Shown in pieces: positions 53,730 to 64,000 of a DNA stretch of 64,000 bases. The translations under genes and the position numbers were made by a program. A model generated the notes under the pieces. That model was not told the DNA's origin. It saw nothing but the letters and a program-made list of their open reading frames with translations, and did not search any database. Source of the stretch: Aquarana catesbeiana (Eukaryota; Chordata; Amphibia; Anura; Ranidae). The stretch is taken from assembly GCF_042186555.1 (NCBI RefSeq), contig NC_133327.1, positions 329,228,495 to 329,292,494 on the forward strand, in the 5' to 3' direction. Numbering within the stretch: the first letter of the stretch is position 1; every line of letters begins with the position of its first letter.

Positions 53730-54009
53730 AAGTTGACTCAAAATGCTTTGTGCCATGTCTGGATGTCACCCAGGTATACATTTAGCTATTGGGCCATGAG
53801 CTGTCATTTGTGCAGAGCAGTCCGTTGGGAGAGGTCGGCGTTTTTTTTAAAGGATGTCAGTTATCGTGATTGACATGGTTCTACATCACTGGATGATATG
53901 TTCGACAATGAATTCACAATTTTATAATAGACCAAATTTGTGGAGAAGAGGCTCTCCTCCTCAACATTGGAGCAACGTGTTTTGCCCAGGGGAGGGGGGG
54001 GGGGGAAAC
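53730..54009. other. Gene-free stretch
   Basis: No recognised feature; ends in a run of G at about 53993-54004. Confidence 0.4.
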
Positions 54010-54165
54010 TTTGGCCTGGTATGGTTCAGGAAAGGTGGGGAAATGCTTGTTATCCCCCCTTTTTTTCTGGCCAGTCAGGCAAGCTTGAATGAGGGTCTGG
54101 TATGGCCTTTGGGTGGACCATACACATTGTTTTCTTGTCTTTTTGTATGGGGTTCCTGCCTAAAA
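54010..54165 (+). repeat. Second copy of the 1740-2640 repeat family
   Basis: Shares ggcctggtatggttcagg, a cttatc/gttatccccc block, a tgaatgagggtctggtatgg-like block (compare gtgtctggtatgg) and ggggttcc with about 1877-2015. Diverged. Confidence 0.6.
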
Positions 54166-56157
54166 CCCTATCTAGATCAAGGCATTATCAGTTGATAGGG
54201 TGCAAGCAGCCGGCCCACAAAGCATCTTCAATTGTTAGGAGACAGGGTGCCGCTTTAATCCTACCAACCAAAGACACTTTTTCCCCACAGTGGGAAGTTA
54301 ACAGTGGCAATATAGGTACTGGCATGAGGAGTTCAAATGTTGCAATAAGGCTTTCTTGCACAGTGAATGAGTCAAAGCAGATATATATTTTATTATCCGT
54401 TGGGGGGGGGGTCAGCCTTGGGCATGCATACAATGATTATGTGGCGCACACCGCATTGTGGATGTGACAAAATCGTGCTAACAGTGGTAAGGGCTTAAAA
54501 ATTAAGCCTATTCATTGTGAATACAGTAACGCATGCCAAAGCCCTTGTACCCAAAAAATATGCTTTAATTACCGTACCACAAGCAATAGTCTAAAACACA
54601 ATAATTTGTCAACACAATAACTTGTAACAACACTCTTCCATTACATCAGCGACTACTTAGCAACCAGCAACTCTTGTACAATAGAAATAGTGTGTAGCAA
54701 GGTCCCAGTCCTTCTTTGGTCTAATGAGAACCTCCAGGGCCAGAGATAGCTGACATGCTTCTGCATATGGTGGGTTGTGAGGCATAGTGGGTGCAAAGTA
54801 GCCAGAGTAATTGGGCGCCAGACACTTCTTGAATTCAACAGAGATTTTAGTTCTCTTAACAGAATTTTTGGAGAGAGGGTTAGGGCCAGGACACCCTTAA
54901 GTAGCTGCAAGGTTAAGTGGCAGACTCCGAGACTTCAACAGGAGGACAGCCATGCAGGGAAAGGCATCCAGCAAGACGCCACATCTGCATGTGTAGGAAT
55001 GCTGTCTCCTATGGCAACAGTCTTTAACAGTTCCTAACACAAGTTGTAACAGTTCCTTCACTGCCACTAAAATCACTTCTTGTAGTCCTTCAGCCCACTG
55101 AGCTCCCAGTCTCTCACTAGACTTAAAGATTCATTGCCACTGAATCCCTTGAGCTACTGCAATCTTCCTGGTAGTATCCTCCTCAAGCGTCACCCCCTTC
55201 TCTCTGCTGGATCCCTAGCTTGGCACTGAAGATACTTCTCAAACTTCACCCCACTGGCCTGCTCGGTCCCTGGCTTGACACACAAGGCTGCTCTGCAAGC
55301 ATCACCTCCGCTGGCTGGGTCCCTGACCTGATACCCGCTGAAGTTTCCCGATTCTTCACCATCCCCGGTTAGTGAGTATACTGCTCTGGGACTTGCTTCA
55401 GTTACTCACTGTGGTCCCTGGTAATAAGGTGGTTGGTCCCTTAGTGGCAACAGCTTCCCCTCTACCTCTGACCATGACAGGTTCTCCGGCCGGCAGAACC
55501 GTCACTTCTCGTTTTACTGCAAGCCGCAATCCCATCCCTGCGCTGCTCTCTTGCTTCTGGATAGGCCCTCAGACAGCCTAGCAGCCACATGTGCCTGGGA
55601 TAGGCCCAATCTCTGGTCTAGCAGCCCGGGCAGTACAACACACATCCACCCAGACAGCTGTCCAGGTGGCACAGAACACCGATCACCTGACTCCACCCAA
55701 ATAAATAGGTTCTCCCAGCAGGCCAAGGGATACAAGAAAACCCCTGCCCATTGGCTGAGACACCCCATATACCCACAATATGACCTTGCATTGCCCTTCT
55801 CGTATCAAATGCCACCAGATACCTGGCCACTTAGCTGCAGAAGAGAAAAGTGCAGCAGTGCCAGACCTAGGGAAATCAAATGATCCCTAACATTTAACCA
55901 AGATAGCTATTCCTGGTAGGTAAATTTAGTAGCAACCCTGCCTATACTCCAGGGTGCTACAAGTGCAATGGTCAGGAGTATATAATGGACTTGGCAGAAG
56001 ACAGACATATGAAGCCCCTGTGAGCGCTGGGCGATCTCCCGGCTGGGCCTGACATTGTTGCTGAGACAGAAGACAGAGCATTCGGCCGCTTGGGCTGCTC
56101 TGTCTTCTGTCAGGAGGATGGAATGACATGAGGTAAGGCTGTGTTAAGCCACTAGTA
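54166..56157. other. Unassigned, moderately GC-rich non-coding stretch
   Basis: The part from about 54640 to 55960 is C/T-rich with repeated tccctgg/ccctagct-like phrases and resembles a long ranid repeat I recall without certainty. It occurs once in the window and has no long frame with recognisable motifs, so no class is assigned. A poly(G) run lies near 54400. Confidence 0.35.
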
Positions 56158-56440
56158 AGGATGTGCTTATGGCAATGGTCAGGCTGCATTTATGGCAAAG
56201 GTCAGGCTGCATTTATGACAATGGTCAGGCTGTGTTTATGGCAATGGTCAGGCTGCATTTATGGAAAAGGTCAGGCTGTATTTATGGCAATAGTCAGGTT
56301 GTGTTTATGGCAATATTCAGACTGTGTTTATGGCATTGGTCAGGCTGTGTTTATGGCAATGATCGGGCTGCATTTATGGCAATAGTAAGGCTGCATTTCT
56401 TTGTCACTGGTCAGGCTGCATTTCATGGGCACTGGTAAAT
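56158..56440. repeat. 23-bp minisatellite, ggtcaggctgcatttatggcaa units
   Basis: About eleven to twelve units with a 23-bp period (for example starts at 56177 and 56200) differ at a few positions (gcattt/gtgttt, caat/caaa). The peptide repeats in overlapping frames are by-products. Confidence 0.9.
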
Positions 56441-56547
56441 ATTTAAAGACACCATTTGGTTCAGAATATTTTTTTTCTTGTTTTCATCCTCTAAAACCTA
56501 GGTGCCTCTTATGGTCAGGTGCGTCTTATGGAGCAAAAAATACAGTA
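56158..56547. mobile_element. MITE remnant with minisatellite and aagacgcac-type terminus
   Basis: The right end, read in reverse, is tactgtattttttgctccat then aagacgcacctgaccataag, similar in plan to the terminus at 6129 (taccgtattta...cacgcac). The left terminus is not visible; a minisatellite occupies the left part. Comparable structure to 6129-7050. Confidence 0.55.
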
Positions 56548-56662
56548 ATATGCAGCTCAACATATAGGGTGTAGTGATCAGAGGTAAAAAATATACAGCA
56601 TAGTGTATATAGTGCAAGGCACAGGAGTGTGTAATACACAAAGCGCAGGGTTCAAGAATACT

Positions 56663-56985
56663 GTACATAGTTACATAGTTACATAGCAGGGGAGGTTGAA
56701 AAAAGACACAAGTCCATCAAGTACAACATATGTGTGTGATTGTATGTAAGTACTACATTATATATCCCTGTATGTTATGGTCGTTCAGGTGTTTATCTAA
56801 TAGTTTTTTTAAATTATAGATGCTTCCTGCTGAAACCACTGCCTGTGGAAGAGAATTCCACATCCTAACCGCTCTTACAGTAAAGAACTCTCTACGCAGT
56901 TTAAGGTTAAGCTTTTCTTCTAATTTTAGTGCATGGCCGCCTGTCTTATTAAATTCCCTTTTGTGGAAAAGTTTTATCCCACATA
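56663..56985 (-). pseudogene. CR1 LINE 3' end fragment
   Basis: Begins on the left with the tacatagttacatag tail. The minus-strand frame has FFTVRAVRMWNSLPQAVVSA and KLLDKHLNDHNIQGYIM, matching the C-terminus of the ORF at 48192-50981. Only the last 80 or so codons remain. Confidence 0.9.
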
Positions 56986-57805
56986 ATGTACAGAGTGCAG
57001 GGGTCAGTGGTATGTAACCCACAGGGGTCAAGAGAACAGTATACACAGGTCAGTAGACAGAATGGGGTTTATTTACTATAGCACCTAGTCAGCAAATGGG
57101 TAAACAAATGGTCACAAGTGACTAAAATCCATAGAAAACGACTAAATCCAGTCGGAAAAGGTATTCACTATAGCACGCAGGGAATACATAGTCGCAAAAC
57201 CAAATTCACTTTAGGTCACATAAGTCAGTGACCATCTAAATCAGTAGTCGTGGTAGAAGCAGGGGAGTTGCACATGGAAATAATGTTTAGAGCTTAATCT
57301 CATAGATTAAATGGTTCCTAAACATGTGGTATATTGTGTGATGATCTGCTTTTGCATTTCTTGAAATATTGTTGTGAAAGTAGAAATATGCTTGAAAGTC
57401 TGAGAAGAGATAAATTCACCCTGTTTTTAGAACTCTGTACTGACACAACTGAGCATGCCCAGACTGAAAACTAGTCACAATCCTACTCTCATTTCGTTTT
57501 AGCGAATTTAGTGAATTCCAAAATGTGTGAATGCCAAACAAGGGTCCACGACTGGGAATTTGTGAGCAAACTATGTATTATTTATATATAAATGCAAGTG
57601 TCAACCATTGATTCTCATTGTATAACTGTTACTTCAACAAAAACATACATTTTAATTTTGAGATGAACTCTTTAATTCCTAAAATAAATTGTCATTGCTG
57701 AGTTTTTATGTTGCTTTTTTTACAATGCTAGTAATGTGTAATGTTTTCATGTTTTTGGAACAGATATTACTATCTCTCTCTACATATATATGTATATATA
57801 TATAT
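56986..57805. other. Gene-free stretch
   Basis: Contains a weak internal repeat (tttactatagcac near 57070 and attcactatagcac near 57165). Ends in a TATA-rich run at 57781-57805. No gene. Confidence 0.45.
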
Positions 57806-57844
57806 AAGTATTTATACCCCTTGAAATGTTCCACATTTTGTCAT
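57806..57844. mobile_element. Tc1-type terminal repeat fragment
   Basis: aagtatttataccccttgaa and the following atgttccacattttgtcat resemble the inner terminal repeat of the Tc1 element at 4779 (aaagtattcacccccct...cgtgttttgt). The outer end is replaced by a TA run and the inner part runs into GATA repeats. Confidence 0.55.
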
Positions 57845-57845
57845 A

Positions 57846-58070
<225 letters not shown>

Positions 58071-58925
58071 AATTCTATATGCATTCTCTGCAGTATATTT
58101 ATTTGTGTATATACTGCCATGTGCATTGTGTATACCCCAGCCATTTGTGAAAAATATATTTTGTTACTCTGAGCATGCTCAGCCACTTTGCCATTTGAGC
58201 TATATCTCTGGATGCACTGAGCATGCTCAGTGACTTAGCTGTTTGACACCTGATAAGTAAATGGTAGATAATGCACTTGTTGCTCTCCATCTCACACGCA
58301 TCTAAACTCAAAACTCCTACAGGTCTCTTTACATACCACACACAATACCATTGCTGATGCAAATTTAAAGTGAGTAACAGTTTTGTGTGTCATTTAGTAT
58401 TTCCAAATGATCATAATTTTCACCACAAAAATGTAATATGTATACCAACATCATTAATCCAAATCAAAATGTCATGTACCAAAATTCAGAGGGTAACACC
58501 ACTACTCTACACTCACAAACCAAATATCACATAATAAACAAGTAACAGAACTCCTGCCTGATGTAATTCCACCACCTATAGGTAAATGCCTAAAGAAATG
58601 TAGTATTTAGGTGTAGTAGGGTTCCGCCATCATTGCAAATCTTGCCATATGTGTTCCTCGAGGATGAAAGCAGCTTTGTGAATTCTACACCAGCAACAAT
58701 TGCAGCCTCTTACCAAGCAAAACGCCCCAAAATTAAAGATGGTCCTATAGCAGCATGCTGACAGTAATCAGCCATAACCAGCCTTGGAACCAGATGGCAT
58801 ATCACAGAAACATGTTGGTCAAAGGCACTCAGGACTTCCAGGGTACATCTGCACTGATTAACTTTTTGCACCCCAGGGACTTAGGGCTGTTTAACACCAC
58901 CGAGATGGAGGCTTCATGCATGTGG
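58071..58925. other. Gene-free stretch
   Basis: No gene. Two identical gagcatgctc palindromes at 58171-58180 and 58219-58228. Confidence 0.45.
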
Positions 58926-59030
58926 CAGCACAGTGGCTAACTGGTTAGCACTTCTGCCGTGTGGCACCGGGGTCATTGGTTTGAATCCCAAACATGCCAC
59001 TATCTGGTTAGAAGTTTGTATATTCTTCCT
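58926..59030 (+). mobile_element. SINE head, tRNA-like region
   Basis: tggctaactggttagca (58934-58950) fits a tRNA A box and ggtttgaatcc (58978-58988) a B box, spaced as in RNA polymerase III promoters. A tctggttagaagtttgtat block follows. It is the head of the SINE type whose body is at 38640-38862. It is not a functional tRNA gene. Confidence 0.65.
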
Positions 59031-59974
59031 CTGTTGTGGCGTTATAGCTCCTTTTTCACAAGGTATTATATTTCTGACGGGTTTAACAAAAGAAATTACA
59101 TTATAAATAAAGCAAGTGTGGGTTTTACACCAAATCTATAACAGTTTTTTTTTGGTCAGATATGGATTTATAAATATGGTATGATCCTGCATCCATATTT
59201 AAATGTTGGATGCTAAAGACGAATGTGCGTGTCAACAATTTGTGTGACGCACCCCTCACAAAGTTGTCATTTCTTGCTTTGTACCCTTCACATGTCCACA
59301 ATGTACAACTTGAATTGTTTTGTTTTTGGTATTACTGATCATGGCCATAGACTTGGACATTTAATCTTTTCCAATATACTCTGCACAGATACATATGCTT
59401 ACATAACTGATGCATTCTTTCATTTGCCAAGAGTGTGTGTTCCATATCCACAGGTGTGAGTACTTGAGGCATACATGAAGAGACAGAATTAATTACGCTG
59501 GTGGGCGTGTCCTTTACTGGGTGGGTGTAGGTGTGCTATCAATCCAACCTATGTTAAATAAAGGCCTGAGGTTTGTGAGTGAGGTTTGCTTTGCCTGAAA
59601 ATAGGCCAGATTATTTGCAGGCAGGAGGCTATAGTGTGCATAATGCCCCACACCAGCTGTGGTTTGATGAATGTTAGCTGTAATTGTTTTGCATTTTGGC
59701 CCTCAAAAGTGGATTTTTGTGTGTCCTTGTCCAGTGTGACCATGCGTTTCTTGTGTGTGAGTATCAGCTGACCCTTCTCTTTTGATTGTTACTTACAAAT
59801 CTCACGTGTTAGACAACTCCTAATGTTAATCTAGTTTCCTAAATTGTTTTTATAAATATGAAGCTTCCTGCTAACTCTAATCAGAAATGTATGTGTGTGT
59901 GTGACTTTAGAGGGGTGTAGTTATTGCGCTGCCTTTTATTTTGTCAAATTTTAGATCTTGTCTGTTTTGTTTTT
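59031..59974. other. Gene-free stretch
   Basis: No recognised feature. Confidence 0.45.
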
Positions 59975-62900
59975 TTCTTTCCAAAAGAGATTTTATTGAA
60001 AATATATTGTATCAAAATGACAAAATCATCATACAAACATTTAGAAATCTAGAAACATTGGTTGCCATAATTAAGACAGATGTATCAGAGATTTGGCTGT
60101 AACAGAACATCTCATATTTAAACAATTCAACTTACATACAGTGGTTAAGTGTTATGTCTAGTAGAAGTAAAAGAATTAATTCTTTTTTAGAAAAGATATT
60201 ATTACAAACCAAGGCATAATTTCCATCTTGTGGTACAACACTTGAGGGGGGGTTCCAATATGTAGAGCGATGATGTGGGGGTCTGCATGATAATGCAATC
60301 CTTATGGGATGTATAGTTGCTGGTCAGGTGATCTGTTACAAGAGCTCGAACAGAAATAGGTATGAAGATGGGATCTAGATGGGTAGTGAAAGACATATGG
60401 ATGGTGGGTAGGGCGGGGATCAAGGAGGTGTGGGAGGGAAAGGGAGGGGGGGGATAAGGACAGGGAGGGATGAGGATGGGGGGGTGAAGGAGGGGGGTCA
60501 AAGTGATTCAGAGGTTAGTGGTTATCTCCTCAGTCTCCGCCACTTGTAGTGTGATTGCAGTATGATAACGCTTCAGGGTGAAGAAGGTCAGGTTTGTAGG
60601 ACACCTAGTGTCGGATATCTACGGGGGGAGAATGTTGACATGAGGTCTCCCATACTCGTCCCTTGGTTAGGGGTGGGAGAGCCATGTCAGCTGAGGTAGG
60701 AGAGGAAATACAAGGGAGGGGTCATTCAGGGGGAATTATGCAGAGTAATCCGTGGGTTTTTTTTTTTTTTTCTGCACGTGAGTAGGTTGTGGTCAGAAAT
60801 TAGTTCATCAATGTCCGATATCTATCGGTTGTTCTAAAATGAATCCAGCATGCCCACGTCTTCGAGAATTTGGCTGGCGAGTCTCGGGAGAAGGAAATGA
60901 GTTCATCCATATCAGCTATTTTGTTAATTTGTTTGAACCATTCTGGGATGGTCGGTACTTGAGGAGAGCCCCAATGTCTTGGGATGCACATTTTGGCTGC
61001 ATTGATTAGGGTAAGATCAGTGTCTTACAATAATAGTGAGCTGGTAGATCTGAATGGTGGAATAGGCATTGGGCTGGCGTATGGTCTAAAGTATAAGTGG
61101 ATATTGATTCTGTAAGTTCTCGGACTAGTGTCCAAAATGGTTGGATTGCCGGGCATGACCACATAACATGTAACAATGTGCCCGGTTCTCCGTCACATCT
61201 CCAGCATTTGTTGGGATATGAAGGGTTGAGCTTGTTTAAAATAGCTGGGGTTCTGTACCAACGTGTTAGGGTCTTGTAATTGTTTTCCTGGATGGAAACA
61301 TTTAGAGAACCTTTGTGAGCAATCGTGAATATACGTTCCCATTGGTTTTCAGATAGCTCTGATTGTGTTTCTCTTTCCCATGTCCTGAGTGCTTTCCCAT
61401 CTTTAGGGGAGGCATCTGAAAATAGCATGGTATAGATACAGGAAATTAAGTGTTGTTGAGGGGTAGATTGGGAGCATAGGTGCCCAAATGGAGTAAGTGG
61501 TCGTGTAATGGAGGAGTCGCGATTGATCTCTTTTAAGAAGTGGGAATTTGAAAGTAGGTCCAGGATGGGAGAGGGTCGTAGGTGGTGGTGGGCGTTAGCT
61601 CGAGGCGATCTAAGAGAGAGCCATCGAGGAAAAATTGATGTGCTAAAATGTCTGGGTGTTGCCACTGATTTGATAGGAATTGTGCGGACATACCAGGGAG
61701 GAAGGCAGGGTTGAGTCTTAAAGGAGTTAAGGGCCCCAGAGTGGATGAGATGTGTAGCTTTTGACAAATTTCTCTCAAACAGCGGAGTGTAGGGTCAATA
61801 AGGGGGTGTTCCCTAAGAGTGGGGGGATATGTTTAGGTGACAACCAGGGTGTTGAGCGTAGTTGGGAGGGGGAAAATGAATTTTCCAGTCTAACCCAGTC
61901 TTTGCATTGGTTGTGTAGTGACCAATCTACAATTCTGGTAAGATGGCAGGCCCAGTAGTATTTATTAAGATTAGGAAAACCGATGCCCCCTTTTGTTTTT
62001 GGTTGTGTTAGAAGATCATAAGCAATTCTCGGACGTTTTTGCTGCCATAAAAATTCTGTACATATCCTCTTATAAGATAGGAAGAAGGAAGGGGGAAGTT
62101 TAATGGGGATAGTTTGTAAGATGTATAGAATGCAGGGAAGGATATTCATTTTAACAATTGCCGCACGGCCAAACCAGGAGAACTGTGGTTTGTTCCATTT
62201 TTTGAGGTCATCGGATATGGTTTTGAGAATGGGGAGAAAATTTTTGGCGAAGAGGTCTGAGAGGTTCGCTGTAAGGTAGATCCCTAGGTATTTGATTGCA
62301 TCATGTCGTCATTGGAAGGGGAAGTTAGTTTCACACTGTGTAACCATCTCTTGTGGGATGGTGACATTGAGGGCATGGGATTTGGTGAAGTTAATTTTGA
62401 AATTGAAAAGGTGTTGAAAGAGTTTGAAGTCTTTCAGTAAGTTTGGGATTGAGATATGGGGTTCACTAAGGGAAAGTAAAATGTCGTCAGCAAAGGCTGC
62501 TAACTTATAGGTGTGGCCTTCTACGGGTATGCCTTTAATATTTTCGTTTTTCCTGAGACAATTTAAGAATGGTTCTAGGGTCAGAACAAAAAGGATGGGG
62601 GAGAGTGGGCATCCTTGCATCGTCTCATTGGTTATGGAGAAGGCGTCCGACAGATGGCCATTAATTCGAACCCTAGCAGTCGGAGACGTGTATAGGGACA
62701 TGATTGAGTTAAACATGCGGTTTTGAAATCCTATATATGTCTCAGTACTGCTCCCATATAGTCCCAGGCCAATCTGTCAAACGCCTTCTACGCGTCCAAT
62801 GATAGGAAGAAACCTTTATGCTTGTTGGTTGTCATCCAATGGTGGAGGTTTAAGGCTTTGATGGTGTTATCTCTTGCCTCTCATCCTGGAATAAAGCCGA

Positions 62901-64000
62901 CTTGGTCTTTTTCTATCAAAGATGGTAGAAGAGGAAGCAAACGATTGGCAAGGATTTTGGCAAAGAGTTTTATATAGACGTTTAGTAGGGAAATTGACCT
63001 GTAGTTAGTAACTAGCGTCGTGTCTTTCCCCTCTTTTGGTATGACTGTAATGTGTGCTTCAAGAAGTCTGTGGAAGGGGAGCGTGGAGGAAGAAAGGGAG
63101 TTAAAGGCCTTAAGGAAGGGGCCAGTGAGTACTTCTGTGAATGTTTTAAAATAAGCGGCTGTGAATCCGTCTGGGCCAGGGCTTTTTCCTGTTTTTAGTT
63201 GTTTGATCGCATATTTTAGTTCATCTTCCGAAATGGGATTTTCTAATTGGCGGGCATCCTCTCTGTCGATGGGTTTAGGGCAATGTTCTTTTAAAAATTT
63301 CTTGATAAGGGAGTGTCTAGTGTTGTTTGTAGCGGGATCGTCTGGTTGTGGATTGAGGTTGTACAGAGTGGAATAATATGCCTCAAATTGGGAAGCTATA
63401 TCTGGGGCCGTGACTTTAGACCTTCCTTGGGAATCATTGATAGTATGGATGTTGGTGCGGGCTTTTTTCGTTTGGATGGCTCTGGCAAGGTATTTACCGC
63501 TTTTGTTCCCGAATTCATAAAATAGTTTCTGTTGTAGAATAAATTTACATTTTGTTTTGTGGGATAACTCTGCAAGTAGGAGTTCTCTGGTTTGTGTGAG
63601 GTCCTGGTATGTTTGTTGAGCTTGCGTATGTTTGTGAGCTAGCTCTAGGGTTTTGATCTTGTGAATCAGGTTTGTGATTTTGGCTTGGTGATCCTTTTTC
63701 CGCGAAGTCCTTAGGACGCATTTGTGGGCCTCCCATTGTGTCAGTGGGGCTGTTTCTCCATTGTCGTAGTCTAGAAAGAAATTTTGTATGGCTTGCCTAA
63801 TGTCATTGCAGTCCTCTTCCGAAGTCAAAAGAGTTGAGTCTAAGCGCCAAATTTTAGAGACGGTATGGTGGTCTGGGAAGGTTAATGTCATAGTGATTGG
63901 GTGATGGTCAGATAAGAGCATTGGTTCGATTGTCACCTGGGAAAGGAAAGGAAGGTCAGCCTGGGAAAGGAAGAGGTAGTCTATCCTGGAATATCTGTTA
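59975..64000 (-). mobile_element. L1-Tx1-clade LINE, second family, runs off the window
   Basis: The 3' end lies near 59975-59985, where the minus strand reads caataaaatctcttttgg (poly(A) signal). A 3' UTR of about 800 bp includes a 15-base T run near 60756. ORF2 remnants occupy 60800-64000 and the element continues beyond the window. Its ORF2 differs clearly from the intact LINE at 11-17 kb. Confidence 0.88.
60800..64000 (-). pseudogene. L1-Tx1 LINE ORF2, broken, 5' part outside window
   Basis: Reading on the minus strand from 64000: SRIDYLF and LLSDHHPI (endonuclease C-terminus), linker, FYEFGNKSGKYLAR, KSPGPDGFTAAYFK, NYRSISLLNVYIKLFAKIL and KDQVGFIPG. The frame is open to 62881, where a stop replaces the expected R after GFIPG (probably CGA to TGA). 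Further blocks: SLDA-KAFD with an internal stop near 62790; MQGCPLSPILFVLTLEPFL; an intact FADD in LAAFADDILL (about 62480-62500); LPCILYILQTIPI and GIGFPNLNKYYW; CTD with CWRCDGEPGTLLHVMWSC (zinc-knuckle-like) near 61160-61215; and a terminal WFKQINKIADMDELI near 60880-60930. Frameshifts between 62309 and 62149 and at about 61770 and 61000. Dead copy. Confidence 0.9.

Noticed and set aside
56161..56438. Two overlapping frames of 74 and 91 codons with LWQ/CLWQWSG-type repeats
   Set aside because: They arise from the 23-bp minisatellite; the same peptide pattern shifts frame with each unit.
58934..58988. A tRNA gene
   Set aside because: Only A- and B-box-like parts remain, with no acceptor stem pairing; it fits a SINE head.

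Overview
This window looks like intergenic DNA from a large vertebrate genome, most likely an anuran amphibian and probably a ranid-type frog. The reasons are the mixture of L1-Tx1-clade and CR1-clade LINEs, Tc1/mariner, hAT and PIF/Harbinger transposons, a gamma/epsilon-type endogenous retrovirus and many inverted-repeat MITEs. Several short repeat families also match ones I associate with ranid genomes; that part is recall and was not searched. I found no host protein gene, rRNA, true tRNA gene, operon or CRISPR array. Nearly every long open reading frame belongs to a mobile element.

Layout. 1-2.7 kb: a repeat ending in TTAA, a 1.3 kb inverted-repeat element bounded by TTAA, and another interspersed repeat. 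3.5-10.5 kb: a decayed L1-Tx1 LINE (+ strand) broken by a Tc1 element, which itself carries a MITE with a hairpin and a minisatellite, and by an unknown insert with a 14-bp target-site duplication (TSD). 11.06-17.43 kb: a complete L1-Tx1 LINE with both ORFs open and perfect 14-bp TSDs, the best candidate for a functional gene set here. 17.8-28.6 kb: a palindrome, a 3'-truncated L1 ORF1 fragment, several MITEs, a nested-hairpin element and minisatellites. 29.2-31.3 kb: a CR1 fragment (- strand) split by a 967-bp element inserted at TTAA, which fixes that family's exact ends. 32.9-39.4 kb: more MITEs and a SINE. 39.4-42.4 kb: a broken hAT transposase gene with an L1 ORF1 fragment inserted (12-bp TSD). 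42.6-46.9 kb: an internally deleted endogenous retrovirus with two LTRs, in which a RING-finger segment replaces most of the reverse transcriptase. 47.5-51 kb: a third TTAA-family copy, then a CR1 LINE with an intact 929-codon ORF. 52.7-53.7 kb: a Harbinger remnant whose ends match a shorter MITE at 36.3 kb. 56-58 kb: minisatellite MITE, CR1 tail, Tc1 terminus fused to a 225-bp GATA array. 60-64 kb: a second L1-Tx1 family (- strand), running off the window.

The genes do not form a host pathway. The autonomous LINEs would supply endonuclease and reverse transcriptase, while the MITEs and SINE pieces depend on enzymes encoded elsewhere. The most useful observations are the TTAA-bounded families, the full-length LINE, the retroviral RING-finger chimera and the two 5'-end-only L1 fragments. 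All homology calls are by eye from motifs; no database search was run.
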